From positions 558,001 through 622,000 of the forward strand of contig JACKMA010000002.1 in the NCBI GenBank assembly GCA_024235635.1: a DNA stretch of 64,000 nucleotides, in the 5' to 3' direction. Below the pieces are notes generated by a model that saw only the letters and a program-made list of their open reading frames with translations, searched no databases and had not been told where the DNA came from. Positions 1-7,714 of the stretch are shown one piece after another; the first letter of the stretch is position 1, and every line of letters starts with the position of its first letter. Both the position numbers and the translations under genes were made by a program. The stretch comes from Zoogloeaceae bacterium (GTDB lineage Bacteria; Pseudomonadota; Gammaproteobacteria; Burkholderiales; Rhodocyclaceae).

Positions 1-34
1 CGGCGTTGATGGCGGTTGGGGTCAGGCTGATCAT
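1..34 (-). CDS. Start of an IscA/HesB-like iron-sulfur assembly protein (partial, runs off the left edge)
   Basis: Only the first eleven codons are in the window. They read MISLTPTAINA, which resembles the N-terminus of A-type iron-sulfur carriers of the IscA/HesB family, many of which begin MITLT. A purine-rich ribosome site (gagagg) precedes the ATG. A sigma-54 promoter and a NifA-type activator site lie upstream, so the gene belongs to the nif regulon. That fits a nif-specific iscA, often followed by nifU and nifS. The family call rests on very few residues and could be wrong; the presence of a regulated gene start is firmer. Confidence 0.45.
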   Translation of the reverse strand, partial: MISLTPTAINA

Positions 35-74
35 GACGGGCCTCTCATTTCGTTATTGCTACACGACCCGTTCC

Positions 75-89
75 GCAACCGTCGTGCCA
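75..89 (-). promoter_or_regulatory. Sigma-54 (-24/-12) promoter of the left-edge gene
   Basis: Read on the minus strand this is TGGCACGACGGTTGC, which matches the RpoN consensus TGGCACG-N4-TTGC with the invariant GG-N10-GC spacing. It lies about 40 bp upstream of the left-edge start codon. A TGT-N10-ACA site sits about 100 bp further upstream. Confidence 0.85.
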
Positions 90-185
90 TGCCGGCATGT
101 CGGCGCAAGTCACTGATTTTCCAATATGCGGCCTGGCAGATCGGCGGGTCGGCATGTCGCATTCCGACGGAATCGTCGGGCCCCG

Positions 186-201
186 TGTGGCAAAGCCCAC
201 A
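186..201. promoter_or_regulatory. NifA-type upstream activator site (TGT-N10-ACA)
   Basis: The site reads TGT GGCAAAGCCC ACA, the classical NifA binding motif. It lies about 97 bp upstream of the -24 element of the leftward sigma-54 promoter, within the usual 80-150 bp range. It sits between the left-edge gene and the divergent rlpA-like gene. No convincing -24/-12 element faces the rlpA-like gene. Confidence 0.75.
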
Positions 202-324
202 AGCCGTGGGCGACCTTGTGTCACAGGGTTTAGCAATCGCCTGGGCGGCGAAGTGGCACAGTGCCGGGGCCGTCCGCCCTGCCCGGCGAGCGACGGTCGC
301 AGACAACGAGCCAAAGAGGAATGC

Positions 325-723
325 ATGAACAAGAATGTCGTCTTGACCGCGCTGCTGATCGGCGCCTGCCTTCACGGTCCGGTCGCCGCACAGCAGCCGG
401 CCGGCGCGAGCGCATCGGCCAGCGTTTCGAGCTTCAGCGAAGAAGGCGTGGCAGCCTGGTACGGACGCAAGTTCGCCGGCCGTCGCACGGCGTCCGGCAA
501 GCGCTTCAATCCGGAAGCGATGACGGCGGCCCATCCGAGCCTGCCGTTCGGCTCGCGCGTGCGGGTCACCAATCTCGACAACGAGCGCACGGTGGAAGTG
601 ACGATCAACGACCGTGGACCGACCTCGCCCGGCCGCATCATCGATCTGTCGCTGGGCGCGGCGCGCAAGCTGGGCATGGTCCGCAAGGGACTGGCCGACG
701 TGCGTATCGAAGGCCTCGACTGA
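325..723 (+). CDS. RlpA-like double-psi beta-barrel exported protein
   Basis: This 132-residue protein has an N-terminal signal peptide, a hydrophobic run after MNKN ending near AAQQ. It then has one double-psi beta-barrel domain with the RlpA signatures GVAAWYG, GRRTASGKRFN, THPSLPFG-like AAHPSLPFGSRVRVTN and NDRGP. RlpA proteins act in the periplasm or outer membrane on peptidoglycan, some as lytic transglycosylases at the septum. It lacks the C-terminal SPOR domain of full-length RlpA, so septal targeting is not expected. The ATG was chosen for its ribosome site (aaagagga) and because the signal peptide starts there. Its relation to the neighbouring nif genes is probably only positional. 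Confidence 0.85.
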   Translation: MNKNVVLTALLIGACLHGPVAAQQPAGASASASVSSFSEEGVAAWYGRKFAGRRTASGKRFNPEAMTAAHPSLPFGSRVRVTNLDNERTVEVTINDRGPTSPGRIIDLSLGAARKLGMVRKGLADVRIEGLD

Positions 724-739
724 CGCCGGCGACGACGGC

Positions 740-1207
740 TCAACCGAGGATGCGGGTGTAGGCGGTGCCCAGCAGCGCGCGCTGGGCTTCGTCGAGCAGC
801 CGCGCCTCGAGCAGCGAAACGAAGCGGCCGCCGGCAACCGCGGCCGCAGCCACCGGGGGGTCGATGGTGGCGAGTTCGACCAGCCAGATCGGGGCAGCAG
901 CGTCGCCAGCGGTGCGCAACGGCTCGGCGTCGACGCGCAGCGCCGACGGCGGCAGCGCGAGCAGGCCGGCCAGGCCCACCAGCCCCGACGCAGGATGAAT
1001 CCCGATCCGGCCGTCGTGCGGATCGATGGCCGCCGCGTCGTCGGCCGCGGCCACCACCACGCTGTCGCCGATCTGGAGAAAGACGGTGCGGGCGCTGGTA
1101 TGGTGCTTGTGATAGAGCACGCCGCGCCAGCCGCCCTCGGCGCCCGCCGGCAACCCCGCGATGACGGTATCGGCGTTCACCGACGTCCGACCCAGGCCGT
1201 CGCGCAA
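740..1207 (-). CDS. Unknown protein, last gene of the nifENX operon
   Basis: I do not recognise this protein of up to 155 residues. It is rich in alanine, leucine and valine and has no cysteine cluster, clear membrane segment or P-loop. A central GVLYHKHHTS stretch carries three histidines that could bind metal. It ends the leftward nifE operon, 42 bp after fdxB, so co-expression with FeMo-cofactor genes is likely. The longest reading starts at TTG. A GTG at 1180, followed by NADTVIAG, is an alternative giving 146 residues. Codon use matches its neighbours. A role in nitrogen fixation is inferred from position only. Confidence 0.6.
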   Translation of the reverse strand: MRDGLGRTSVNADTVIAGLPAGAEGGWRGVLYHKHHTSARTVFLQIGDSVVVAAADDAAAIDPHDGRIGIHPASGLVGLAGLLALPPSALRVDAEPLRTAGDAAAPIWLVELATIDPPVAAAAVAGGRFVSLLEARLLDEAQRALLGTAYTRILG

Positions 1208-1249
1208 TTTCGCCGATGCCGCCGCGGACTCCGTATCGTCGCGCTCACT

Positions 1250-1540
1250 TCAGGCGGTCACCGCAGCCGGGCCGTGGGTGTGGCACCCCTTCGGGCACAC
1301 CCGCGCGCAGGACCCGCAGCCGATGCAGTCGAGGCCGTTGGCGATGGTCATGACCATCATGTTGTCGTCATCCAGGTCGTCGTCGAGATCGTCTTCCTCG
1401 CGCTCCACCAGATCGAACACGTCGCGCGGGCAGACCTTGTAGCAGCGGCCGCAACCGATGCATTTCGCGCCATCGAGTTCGAGCACGAACTGGGGCACCC
1501 ATTCGACGCCACCGCGCGTCAGGCCAGTGATCGGATCCAT
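1250..1540 (-). CDS. fdxB: Nif-specific ferredoxin III (FdxB), 2[4Fe-4S]
   Basis: This 96-residue bacterial-type ferredoxin has two cysteine motifs, CIGCGRCYKVCP near residue 28 and CIGCGSCARVCP near residue 71, each expected to hold a [4Fe-4S] cluster. An acidic linker of alternating Asp and Glu separates them, as seen in the nif-associated FdxB family. It is cytoplasmic and thought to carry low-potential electrons to nitrogenase or to cofactor assembly. The start ATG has a good ribosome site (aggag). It is embedded in the nifE-nifN-nifX operon after the DUF269 and DUF683 genes, which is the usual FdxB context. Confidence 0.93.
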   Translation of the reverse strand: MDPITGLTRGGVEWVPQFVLELDGAKCIGCGRCYKVCPRDVFDLVEREEDDLDDDLDDDNMMVMTIANGLDCIGCGSCARVCPKGCHTHGPAAVTA

Positions 1541-1610
1541 CGTATTGCTCCTGCGGATGCGCCGGGCGCACCGCCTTCGGTTTCAAATCGGGGAGAGCCG
1601 ACGCGTCGCA

Positions 1611-1820
1611 TCAGGCCGCGACCTGTGCGTCGAGCCGATCGCGCGCTTCGGCCCAGGCCTTGCATGCATCGAAGGTCGCACCGGCGATCGTTGGAATTTC
1701 GTGATAGGCCGCAGGCAGTCGGTCCTCGACCAGATCGTGGAGTTCCGAGGCCCGTTCGGCGGCGATGCGCTTGAGCCTGCGCACTTCCTTTTCGAGTGAT
1801 TTCAGCTCGTCGGGTGTCAT
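1611..1820 (-). CDS. DUF683 / CCE_0567-type small nif-associated protein
   Basis: This is a small 69-residue, mostly helical protein. Its N-terminal half (TPDELKSLEKEVRRLKRIA) is a strong amphipathic helix likely to form a coiled-coil hairpin. The second half contains the HEIPTIA segment typical of the family. A cyanobacterial member, CCE_0567, was characterised as a small metal-binding helical protein, and these genes usually follow the DUF269 gene in nif operons. Here the start codon follows the upstream stop by one base, which implies translational coupling. The biochemical role is not established. The family call rests on length, residue pattern and context. Confidence 0.85.
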   Translation of the reverse strand: MTPDELKSLEKEVRRLKRIAAERASELHDLVEDRLPAAYHEIPTIAGATFDACKAWAEARDRLDAQVAA

Positions 1821-1821
1821 G

Positions 1822-2280
1822 TCACAACTCCGCCACGTCCGGATGACGTTCGATCAGTTCGACCGCGGCCGCCAGCATCTTCTCCGCCTCGGCATGCATC
1901 TTGGCGAGCGACTCGAAGCCGAATCGATGCACGTCGCGAAGCCGGCGGTCGACGACGATCAGGCGGCCGACGGTGATCAGGGCACGGCCGAAACCTTCGT
2001 GCGAGATGTTGAGCAGCGATCCGGCCATTCGACCCCCACGCTGCTCGATCAATGCCGCGATCGCGTTGTAGTAGGCCTTCAGGCGGGCCAGCGTGATGTC
2101 GTCCGGGTCGCCGACCACGGGAATCTTCTTGCGCGCCTCGCGGCTCAGCACGAAGGGCTCGAGCAGGCGCTCGGAAGACCAGCCGTCGTAGTGTCCGTAG
2201 GTGTCGATGGCGCGGACCTGCTTGCACATCTCGCGGATGAAGTCGGACGCCATCAAATCTTCTTCGACCATTTCAGTCAT
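1822..2280 (-). CDS. NifX-associated nitrogen fixation protein (DUF269)
   Basis: This 152-residue protein belongs to the NifX-associated DUF269 family, found almost only in nif gene clusters directly after nifX. Recognisable parts are the N-terminal FIREMCKQVRAIDTYGHYDGWS region and the internal segment VGDPDDITLARLKAYYNAIA. It is soluble with no cysteine cluster. Its exact function is unknown; a role in FeMo-cofactor maturation is assumed from conserved position. In this operon an RseC-like gene is inserted between nifX and this gene, which is not the common order. Confidence 0.92.
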   Translation of the reverse strand: MTEMVEEDLMASDFIREMCKQVRAIDTYGHYDGWSSERLLEPFVLSREARKKIPVVGDPDDITLARLKAYYNAIAALIEQRGGRMAGSLLNISHEGFGRALITVGRLIVVDRRLRDVHRFGFESLAKMHAEAEKMLAAAVELIERHPDVAEL

Positions 2281-2283
2281 CGT

Positions 2284-2730
2284 TCACTCCTGGTTTCGAG
2301 TAGCAACCGCGCCGGCGCCGGCGACCACGACCGGGCGCCAGCGCCGGAAATGTCGGCGCCCGATCAGCCGCGAGCAGCCAAGTCCCGCGGCCAGTCCGAC
2401 CAGCGCCGTGAGCACCTGCAGCGGGGCGCCTGCCGTCGCCGACAGGGCGGCGCCGGCAATCAGGCCGACCAGGGCCGGCAGGTAGGCCAGCAGCGAGGCG
2501 AGCAACAGCGCGCCGTCCGGCAGGGCCAGTTCGATCACGTCGCCGACCTGGTGGCCATCGGAGGCGGGCAGTTCCAGCGCGTTGCGCTCGGCCGGCAGCA
2601 ATTCCGCGAGGCGGGCCATGCCGCATCCACCGCTATGGCTGCAGCCGCCACAGGCGGCGGCCACCGGCACCAGCCGCATCCGGCCGGCCGCGATCGAGAC
2701 GATGCGGGCCTGTTCGCGGACCATCGTCAT
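2284..2730 (-). CDS. RseC/MucC-like membrane protein inside the nif operon
   Basis: This 148-residue protein matches the RseC/MucC pattern. A short N-terminal domain carries clustered cysteines (ACGGCSHSGGCG, residues ~27-38). Two hydrophobic helices follow around residues 76-118, then a basic C-terminus. In Escherichia coli, RseC works with the Rnf-like RsxABCDGE complex in keeping SoxR reduced and also modulates sigma-E. Here the gene overlaps nifX by ATGA and precedes DUF269, so it is co-expressed with cofactor genes. Together with the rnf operon at 41-46 kb, this suggests a role in Rnf function or assembly during nitrogen fixation (inference). ATG at 2724 is an alternative start with better ribosome-site spacing. 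Confidence 0.82.
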   Translation of the reverse strand: MTMVREQARIVSIAAGRMRLVPVAAACGGCSHSGGCGMARLAELLPAERNALELPASDGHQVGDVIELALPDGALLLASLLAYLPALVGLIAGAALSATAGAPLQVLTALVGLAAGLGCSRLIGRRHFRRWRPVVVAGAGAVATRNQE

Positions 2731-3152
2731 TCCTCCCAGCCCTCGCCGGCCATCGCGTCGAAGCGGTCGGGGCTGCGCTTTTGGCGCAGCCCGACGGCCC
2801 TTGCCAGCCAGATCGGGGGGGTGCCGTCGAGTTCGCTGCGCAACTGGCTCAGCAGCGCATCGATCGGGCTGCCGTTGGCGACTTTCAGGGGCTGGACACC
2901 CTTGGCCAGAAGCCGCTGCACCGCCGACGAGCCGATTGCGCAGGCGTACACCGCTGCGCAGCCTTCGAGCAGCGCGATCTTGGCGTCGAGCTTGCCCTCG
3001 TGCCCGTCCATCGCGGTATCGATGAATTCGGCGACTTCGCGCAGCCGGCTGCCGTGGGCGCCGAGTTCGAAGATCGCGAATGCGGCCGCCGCACCGAAAT
3101 GCTGGTCCACGGTTTCGCGGTCGCTGGAGGCAAAGGCGATCGACAGGTTCAT
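2727..3152 (-). CDS. nifX: NifX, FeMo-cofactor precursor carrier
   Basis: This 141-residue protein is a stand-alone dinitrogenase iron-molybdenum cofactor-binding domain, the NifX/NifY/NifB-C-terminal fold. Landmarks are IAFASSDRETVDQHFG near the start and the IGSSAVQRLLAKGVQPLK segment. NifX binds NifB-co and the VK-cluster and passes precursors between NifB and NifEN. The ATG before NLSIAF was chosen because the family motif begins there; longer in-frame readings overlap nifN. It lies 10 bp after nifN, and its stop overlaps the next start as ATGA. Confidence 0.94.
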   Translation of the reverse strand: MNLSIAFASSDRETVDQHFGAAAAFAIFELGAHGSRLREVAEFIDTAMDGHEGKLDAKIALLEGCAAVYACAIGSSAVQRLLAKGVQPLKVANGSPIDALLSQLRSELDGTPPIWLARAVGLRQKRSPDRFDAMAGEGWEE

Positions 3153-3162
3153 GACGGCCTCG

Positions 3163-4569
3163 TCAGTGGGATCCGCCACCAGGCACAGATGGCGGGCACG
3201 TGCCCGCACCGGGTGCCGGGGCGCGGAGCACGGCGTGGTAGGGAGCGATGGCATCTTGGTGTCCATGGTGGGCCAGCAACAGGTTGGAAAGATCGAACAG
3301 GGCCTGACGACCGCCGCGATAACCGATCCACTGGCGGGCGTAGCCACCCACCAGGTCGTACTGGGGGAATCCTGCCCGCAGCAGTGGCACGCCGAGCCGT
3401 GCGGCGCTGTCGGCAGCATGGCTATTCGAGATGATCAGTTGGGCCCGCGCGGCGCGCGACAGCGTTTCGAGGGCTTCGAGGTCGCCGATCTGCACCGCCC
3501 CGGTCGGCACGTCCGTCAGCGACGCCGCACGATCGGGCGCGACCGCGGCCACCACTTCGGCACCGAATGCGGTCACGAACTCCGACATCGCGAGCAGCAG
3601 ATCGGGGTCGGCGGCAATGCCGATGCGGGCGAAACCGAGCATGAAATGGCAGTCCACCATCGCGTCCTGCAACTGGGCCCGCCAGCGTTCGACACGCGGC
3701 GGCACCGGGCGTCCCGACAACTCCGCCAGCAGGCGCACGAGGCGATCGTTGGCGGCCAGACCCATCAGGTGGTCGAAGCGCGAGTCGGGCACGCCGCTGC
3801 GTTCGGCCAGCAGATCCGCGGCGGCGGCCAGCGAGCGGCCGACGACGATGGTGTGGGCGGCCTCGTTCAGGCTGGCGATCTCGGGCACCGGCGTGCCGCC
3901 GAAGGTAAGCGGCGTGAAGTCGTCGGCGATCAGATGGCCGTCGAGCGAGTCGCCGATGTCCGGCAACACCACGGGTCGCAAGCCGAACAGCTCGACGAGG
4001 TCGCGCAGATGTTCGAGATCGCCCGGCGTCAGCGACGCATTGACCAGCAGATTGACCTGTTTCGGTCGGCGACCGACGCGGCTGCGATCGTCTGGCACGA
4101 GGACGTCGACGATGCTCTTCACCGCCAGCGCGAAACCGCTTTCGAGACAACCGACGTAATCGGGCGTGTCCACCGGGACGACGGCGATGTGGTCGTGCTC
4201 CGGGTGACGGGCACGGAATTCCCGCACGTTGCGGCGGACATCGGCGCCCTGGGTCTCGGAAAGCCCGGTCGTCGGCAGGCCGATCATCGCCGGCCCTTGC
4301 TTGCGGCACAAGGTCTCGAGACCCTCGACGACATTGTCGTCGGCGCCGAGCACGGTGCTGGCCTGATCCATTGCCGTGGTCTGCAGCGGGATCGGTTCGC
4401 GAAAATGACGCACGAAGAAGACCTTGGCGAAGGCGGTGCAGCCCTGTGATCCGTGCAGCATCGGGATGGCGCGGTCGATGCCGAGGAAGGCCAGCGCGGC
4501 GCCGGTGGTCGAGCTGGTCTTCAGGGGATTGACCGACAGCGCCTTGGACCGCTTTCGAACTTCCGCCAT
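3163..4569 (-). CDS. nifN: NifN, FeMo-cofactor scaffold subunit
   Basis: This is a 468-residue nitrogenase component 1-type oxidoreductase and forms the NifE2N2 scaffold on which NifB-co is matured with molybdenum and homocitrate. The NifK-like signature MLHGSQGCTAFAKVFFVRHF appears around residue 40 and TGLSETQGADV near residue 110. The ATG chosen overlaps the nifE stop as TAATG, implying coupled translation and a balanced subunit ratio. Length is normal for the family. The first conserved cysteine region reads NPLKTSSTTG, without the cysteine that NifK uses there, as usual for NifN. Confidence 0.96.
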   Translation of the reverse strand: MAEVRKRSKALSVNPLKTSSTTGAALAFLGIDRAIPMLHGSQGCTAFAKVFFVRHFREPIPLQTTAMDQASTVLGADDNVVEGLETLCRKQGPAMIGLPTTGLSETQGADVRRNVREFRARHPEHDHIAVVPVDTPDYVGCLESGFALAVKSIVDVLVPDDRSRVGRRPKQVNLLVNASLTPGDLEHLRDLVELFGLRPVVLPDIGDSLDGHLIADDFTPLTFGGTPVPEIASLNEAAHTIVVGRSLAAAADLLAERSGVPDSRFDHLMGLAANDRLVRLLAELSGRPVPPRVERWRAQLQDAMVDCHFMLGFARIGIAADPDLLLAMSEFVTAFGAEVVAAVAPDRAASLTDVPTGAVQIGDLEALETLSRAARAQLIISNSHAADSAARLGVPLLRAGFPQYDLVGGYARQWIGYRGGRQALFDLSNLLLAHHGHQDAIAPYHAVLRAPAPGAGTCPPSVPGGGSH

Positions 4570-6059
4570 TACGCCACCTCCGCGTCCATGATCGTCAGCG
4601 CGGGTGCGTCGTCGAGCGGCAGGATCAGGTCGTCCTCGTCGCGCGCCTGAGGCCTGCGGCTGGCGACCTCGGACGAGGCCCAGGGGGCCGGCGAGCGCAC
4701 TTGTGCCCATACCGGCGATTCGATGGTCAGGGCCAGCTGGCGCGTCAGTTCAACCATGCCCTGATAGCCGGCGTAGCCGAATTCACGTTCCTGGTTGATG
4801 TCGAGGAAGGGCAATCTGGCTTTCAGCGCAGTGTAGAGGTTACGCCCGCCGGCGATCATGATGTCGGCGTCGAGTTCGGCCATCAGGTCCAGCAAGGCGC
4901 GGGCCGAGCCGTCGGTGATCATCTTTGCTTCAGGCCCCATCAGTTCGCGGATGCGCGCCTTGTCCTCTTCAGTGGATTTCTTGGTCGCGGTCGCCACCAC
5001 GTCCATGCCGAGGTCCTGCAGCGCCGAGACCACCGACCAGCTCTTGACGCCACCGGTATTGAGCAACACGCGCTTGCCGGACAGGCGCTCACGCCACGGT
5101 GCCAGCAAGCCGCCGACGCGCGCCTCCTCGCGCGCGATCAGTGCCTCGGTGCGCTCGCCCAGCGACGGGTCATCGATGATCCGGGCAAATCCGCGCAATG
5201 CCGCCGACATGTCGCTGATGCCGTAGAAGCTGCCCTCGAACCAGGGCGTGCCATAGCTGTCCTCGAGCTTGCGGGCGACGTTGATCATCGCCTTCGAGCA
5301 CACCATCATGTTCACTTCGGCGCGGTGCATGGTCTGCACCTCGTGATAGCGCGCGTCGCCGGACAGCGTGCACAGGATGCGCAGGCCGAGCTCGTCGAAC
5401 AGTGGCGCCACGTGCCAGAATTCGCCGGCGATGTTGTATTCGCCGATCAGGTTCACGTCGTGGATGCGGATACCGCGCGCGGCATAGCCGGCCACCACCG
5501 CGTCCGGCAGCGGATCGGGCTCGCGGCCGCCGATCACGTGGCGCACCATCGCATCGGCGCCGATGCGGTTGCCGAGATTCTTGGTGCCGTAGAAGCCGGC
5601 GCAGTCGATCGGCACCACCGGCACGCCGAAATGCCGGGCTGCCGCCTTGCAGACGGCGTCGAGGTCGTCGCCGATCAGCGCCGGCACGCAGGTGTTATAG
5701 ACGAAGACCGCGGGTGGATGCAGGCTGTCGATGGCCTGGCCGATGGCGTGGAACAGGCGCTTCTCCGAGCGGCCCATGACCACGTCCTGCTCGGTGAGAT
5801 CGGTGGTCATGCCGATCTTGTACAGCGTCGGTCCGGTGGTTCGGGTGCCGCGGTTGTCCCAGGACGAACCGGCACAGGCGATCGGACCATGCACGACGTG
5901 GGCGACGTCGGCAATCGGCAGCATCGCGATCTGCGCACCGTCGAACGCACAGCCGCCGGCCGAAGCACCGGGCTTGGGCTTGGCGCAACCGGACTTCGAT
6001 TTCCGGTTGTGGCTGCAGGCGGGCTCGTCGAGCAGCGCGGATACGTCGGAGGGCTTCAT
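4569..6059 (-). CDS. nifE: NifE, FeMo-cofactor scaffold subunit
   Basis: This 496-residue protein is the NifD-like subunit of the NifEN scaffold. Conserved cysteines lie in GGCAFDGAQ (about residue 35), HGPIACAGSS (about 62) and NTCVPALIGDD (about 125), ligands expected for the bridging [4Fe-4S] cluster. The start ATG (MKPSDVSALL) was preferred over one 39 bases upstream, which would overlap the -12 promoter element. A sigma-54 promoter and a NifA site stand directly upstream, making nifE the first gene of an eight-gene leftward operon. A short variable C-terminal tail of about 40 residues extends past the core fold. Confidence 0.96.
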   Translation of the reverse strand: MKPSDVSALLDEPACSHNRKSKSGCAKPKPGASAGGCAFDGAQIAMLPIADVAHVVHGPIACAGSSWDNRGTRTTGPTLYKIGMTTDLTEQDVVMGRSEKRLFHAIGQAIDSLHPPAVFVYNTCVPALIGDDLDAVCKAAARHFGVPVVPIDCAGFYGTKNLGNRIGADAMVRHVIGGREPDPLPDAVVAGYAARGIRIHDVNLIGEYNIAGEFWHVAPLFDELGLRILCTLSGDARYHEVQTMHRAEVNMMVCSKAMINVARKLEDSYGTPWFEGSFYGISDMSAALRGFARIIDDPSLGERTEALIAREEARVGGLLAPWRERLSGKRVLLNTGGVKSWSVVSALQDLGMDVVATATKKSTEEDKARIRELMGPEAKMITDGSARALLDLMAELDADIMIAGGRNLYTALKARLPFLDINQEREFGYAGYQGMVELTRQLALTIESPVWAQVRSPAPWASSEVASRRPQARDEDDLILPLDDAPALTIMDAEVA

Positions 6060-6094
6060 CTTCGCACCTTCAGTCGGGGCTCGCGAGTACGTGC

Positions 6095-6109
6095 GCAAGG
6101 CCCGTGCCA
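6095..6109 (-). promoter_or_regulatory. Sigma-54 promoter of nifE operon
   Basis: On the minus strand the site reads TGGCACGGGCCTTGC, a full match to the -24/-12 consensus with GG-N10-GC spacing. It is 36 bp upstream of the chosen nifE start. A TGT-N10-ACA site lies 73 bp further upstream. Confidence 0.92.
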
Positions 6110-6181
6110 GATGTCAAATCATTGATTTTGTGAGAGACTCGACGACGCTGGTGGTGGCTCGTGAAGGGCTTCCTACGAAAA

Positions 6182-6197
6182 TGTCGACGATGCGACA
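6182..6197. promoter_or_regulatory. NifA-type upstream activator site of nifE
   Basis: The site reads TGT CGACGATGCG ACA, with both half-sites intact. It stands about 73 bp upstream of the nifE -24 element. The motif is symmetric and also faces the divergent small ORF at 6333, but no -24/-12 element was found in that direction. Confidence 0.8.
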
Positions 6198-6332
6198 CGG
6201 CGGCGGCGACGGCGCCGCAGGTGAACCGATACGGGCACCGTGATCTTTGTCCTGCCCGACAGTTGCATGACCCTCGAATGGTCGCGTGTTCGACCGTTGA
6301 CCCTTGCCAGGGACCTTTTCAGGAGAACGAAG

Positions 6333-6452
6333 ATGCTTCCGCTTAGCGTCGATAGTCCGCTGTTCATACCCGGCCTGTGCCTGCTGATGGCCGGTACCTT
6401 CGGCATGGTGGTGGCGTTTCAGGGCATGGCCGTCGTGCCGCTGCGGCGCTAG
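6333..6452 (+). CDS. Small 39-residue predicted membrane protein
   Basis: This short reading frame begins MLPLSVDSPLFIPGLCLLMA and is one hydrophobic helix followed by a small basic end (PLRR). The start codon has a strong ribosome site (aggag, about 7 bp upstream), which supports translation. It is divergent from nifE, with the NifA activator site between them. I do not recognise the product. Length and composition suggest a single-pass inner-membrane peptide. It could instead be a chance ORF; the ribosome site is the main argument for it. Confidence 0.45.
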   Translation: MLPLSVDSPLFIPGLCLLMAGTFGMVVAFQGMAVVPLRR

Positions 6453-6689
6453 CCCGGACCGCCTTCCGGCCGCCTGGCGGGGCGCCCGGGCAGCGATCGA
6501 TCCGGATTCCACCACTGTCGCCCGTCATCGGCTCGCGGCCTCGGGCCCGCGCCGGCCCAGTCCGCGCGCCGGCCGACCGGCCGAGGCCCCGCGAAGCCAC
6601 CGAAGTCCGCGCGGGATCGCTGCAGACCGGGTTGACCGCGCTCGCCTCGGCTGCCGATCATCTCGTTTCGGAACTCCAACGGAGCAAGC

Positions 6690-7199
6690 ATGAACGCGAA
6701 CGAACTGCGCGAGATCCAGGCGCCGATCAAGGATCGCTATCGGGAAAGTCCCGCGGCCGCGATGATCACCCTCTCGGCCGAGGGAGAACTGGCCGACGGC
6801 GTGGCCTGCTCGGTGTCGACCGGCAAGGCGCTGGTCGCGGCCGGACTTCATCCCGCAAGCGGTGGTACCGGTACCCTCGCCTGCTCGGGCGACATGCTGC
6901 TGCAGGCGCTGGTCGCCTGTGCCGGCGTCACGATCTCGGCGGTGGCGACGGCGCTGGAAATCCACTTGCGCGGCGGACGGCTGACGGCGGAAGGTGACCT
7001 CGATTTCCGCGGTACGCTCGGTGTCGACAAGGCAGCGCCGGTCGGTTTCAAGGCGATTCGGCTGAAAGTCGAACTCGATACCGATGCCGGCGAAGATCGC
7101 ATTGCCAAGCTGATGCAGTTGTCGGAACGTTATTGCGTGGTCTACCAGACGCTGGTCGGCGGCGTTCCGGTCGCGGTCGAGCACCGCCGGGCGGCGTAG
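6690..7199 (+). CDS. OsmC/Ohr family protein
   Basis: This 169-residue protein has the OsmC fold layout: an N-terminal strand region, the GGTGTLACSGDMLLQALVAC segment with the first active-site cysteine (~residue 69) and a helix, and a C-terminal ERYCVVYQTL motif with the second cysteine. OsmC/Ohr proteins are cytoplasmic thiol-dependent peroxidases acting on organic hydroperoxides, although several subfamilies have unknown substrates. A ribosome site (ggag) precedes the ATG. It stands alone between the nifE promoter region and a convergent gene. Its subfamily was not resolved, so OsmC rather than Ohr is only a family-level call. Confidence 0.85.
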   Translation: MNANELREIQAPIKDRYRESPAAAMITLSAEGELADGVACSVSTGKALVAAGLHPASGGTGTLACSGDMLLQALVACAGVTISAVATALEIHLRGGRLTAEGDLDFRGTLGVDKAAPVGFKAIRLKVELDTDAGEDRIAKLMQLSERYCVVYQTLVGGVPVAVEHRRAA

Positions 7200-7204
7200 C
7201 GCTG

Positions 7205-7714
7205 TCAGATCACTTCGAGCAACTGCGTTCGAAGTTCCTCGGCACGGCGGCGTCCCTGCCACGATTCGACGACGTGTCGGTACCAGTCCGGGAACAGCGC
7301 CCGGAGCTCGCCGTGATCCGCGGCCAGATTGATCGCGCTCATCAGGGTCATGTGGGTGTATTGGCCGCAGAAGGTGCGCAGCGTGTTGATCATGAAATGG
7401 CGCGCCTTCTCGAGATCGGCGGGGTTCGGTGCCGCCGGCAGGTCGCGGAAGGCGGTGATCGACGGCAATTCACCTTCGACCGGTGCCTGCACGCCGTCGC
7501 CCTTGCGGATGCCGACGGCTTCGATGTAGCCCGCTTCCTCGAGTTCGCCCAGCGTGTGGGTGAGGTCATCGGCGGCCACGAACTCGCGAAGCTCGTCGAC
7601 TGTGCGCTTGCCGTCCACGATGATCAGGATGCGCCGCATCCGCGGATGAAGGCCGCCGGTGCGTTCAGTGATTTCCGTGCGACCCTTTTCGGTCTTTGTG
7701 AATACAACGCCCAC
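7205..7714 (-). CDS. Conserved hypothetical protein with winged-helix-like N-terminus
   Basis: This 169-residue protein is not confidently named. The first 65 residues (TEKGRTEITERTGGLHPRMRR..LIIVDGKRTVDELREF..LEEAGYIEAVG) match a small domain I recall from many betaproteobacterial proteins, apparently a winged-helix-like or regulator-output module. The C-terminal half is helical with no recognised motif. The start is GTG, supported by a ggaga ribosome site. It sits in tandem upstream of modC on the same strand, separated by about 137 bp, and converges with the OsmC gene. No function is claimed. Confidence 0.65.
   Translation of the reverse strand: MGVVFTKTEKGRTEITERTGGLHPRMRRILIIVDGKRTVDELREFVAADDLTHTLGELEEAGYIEAVGIRKGDGVQAPVEGELPSITAFRDLPAAPNPADLEKARHFMINTLRTFCGQYTHMTLMSAINLAADHGELRALFPDWYRHVVESWQGRRRAEELRTQLLEVI

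Noticed and set aside
6248..6261. Second TGT...ACA site near nifE
   Set aside because: The spacing is eight bases, not ten, so it does not fit the NifA motif.
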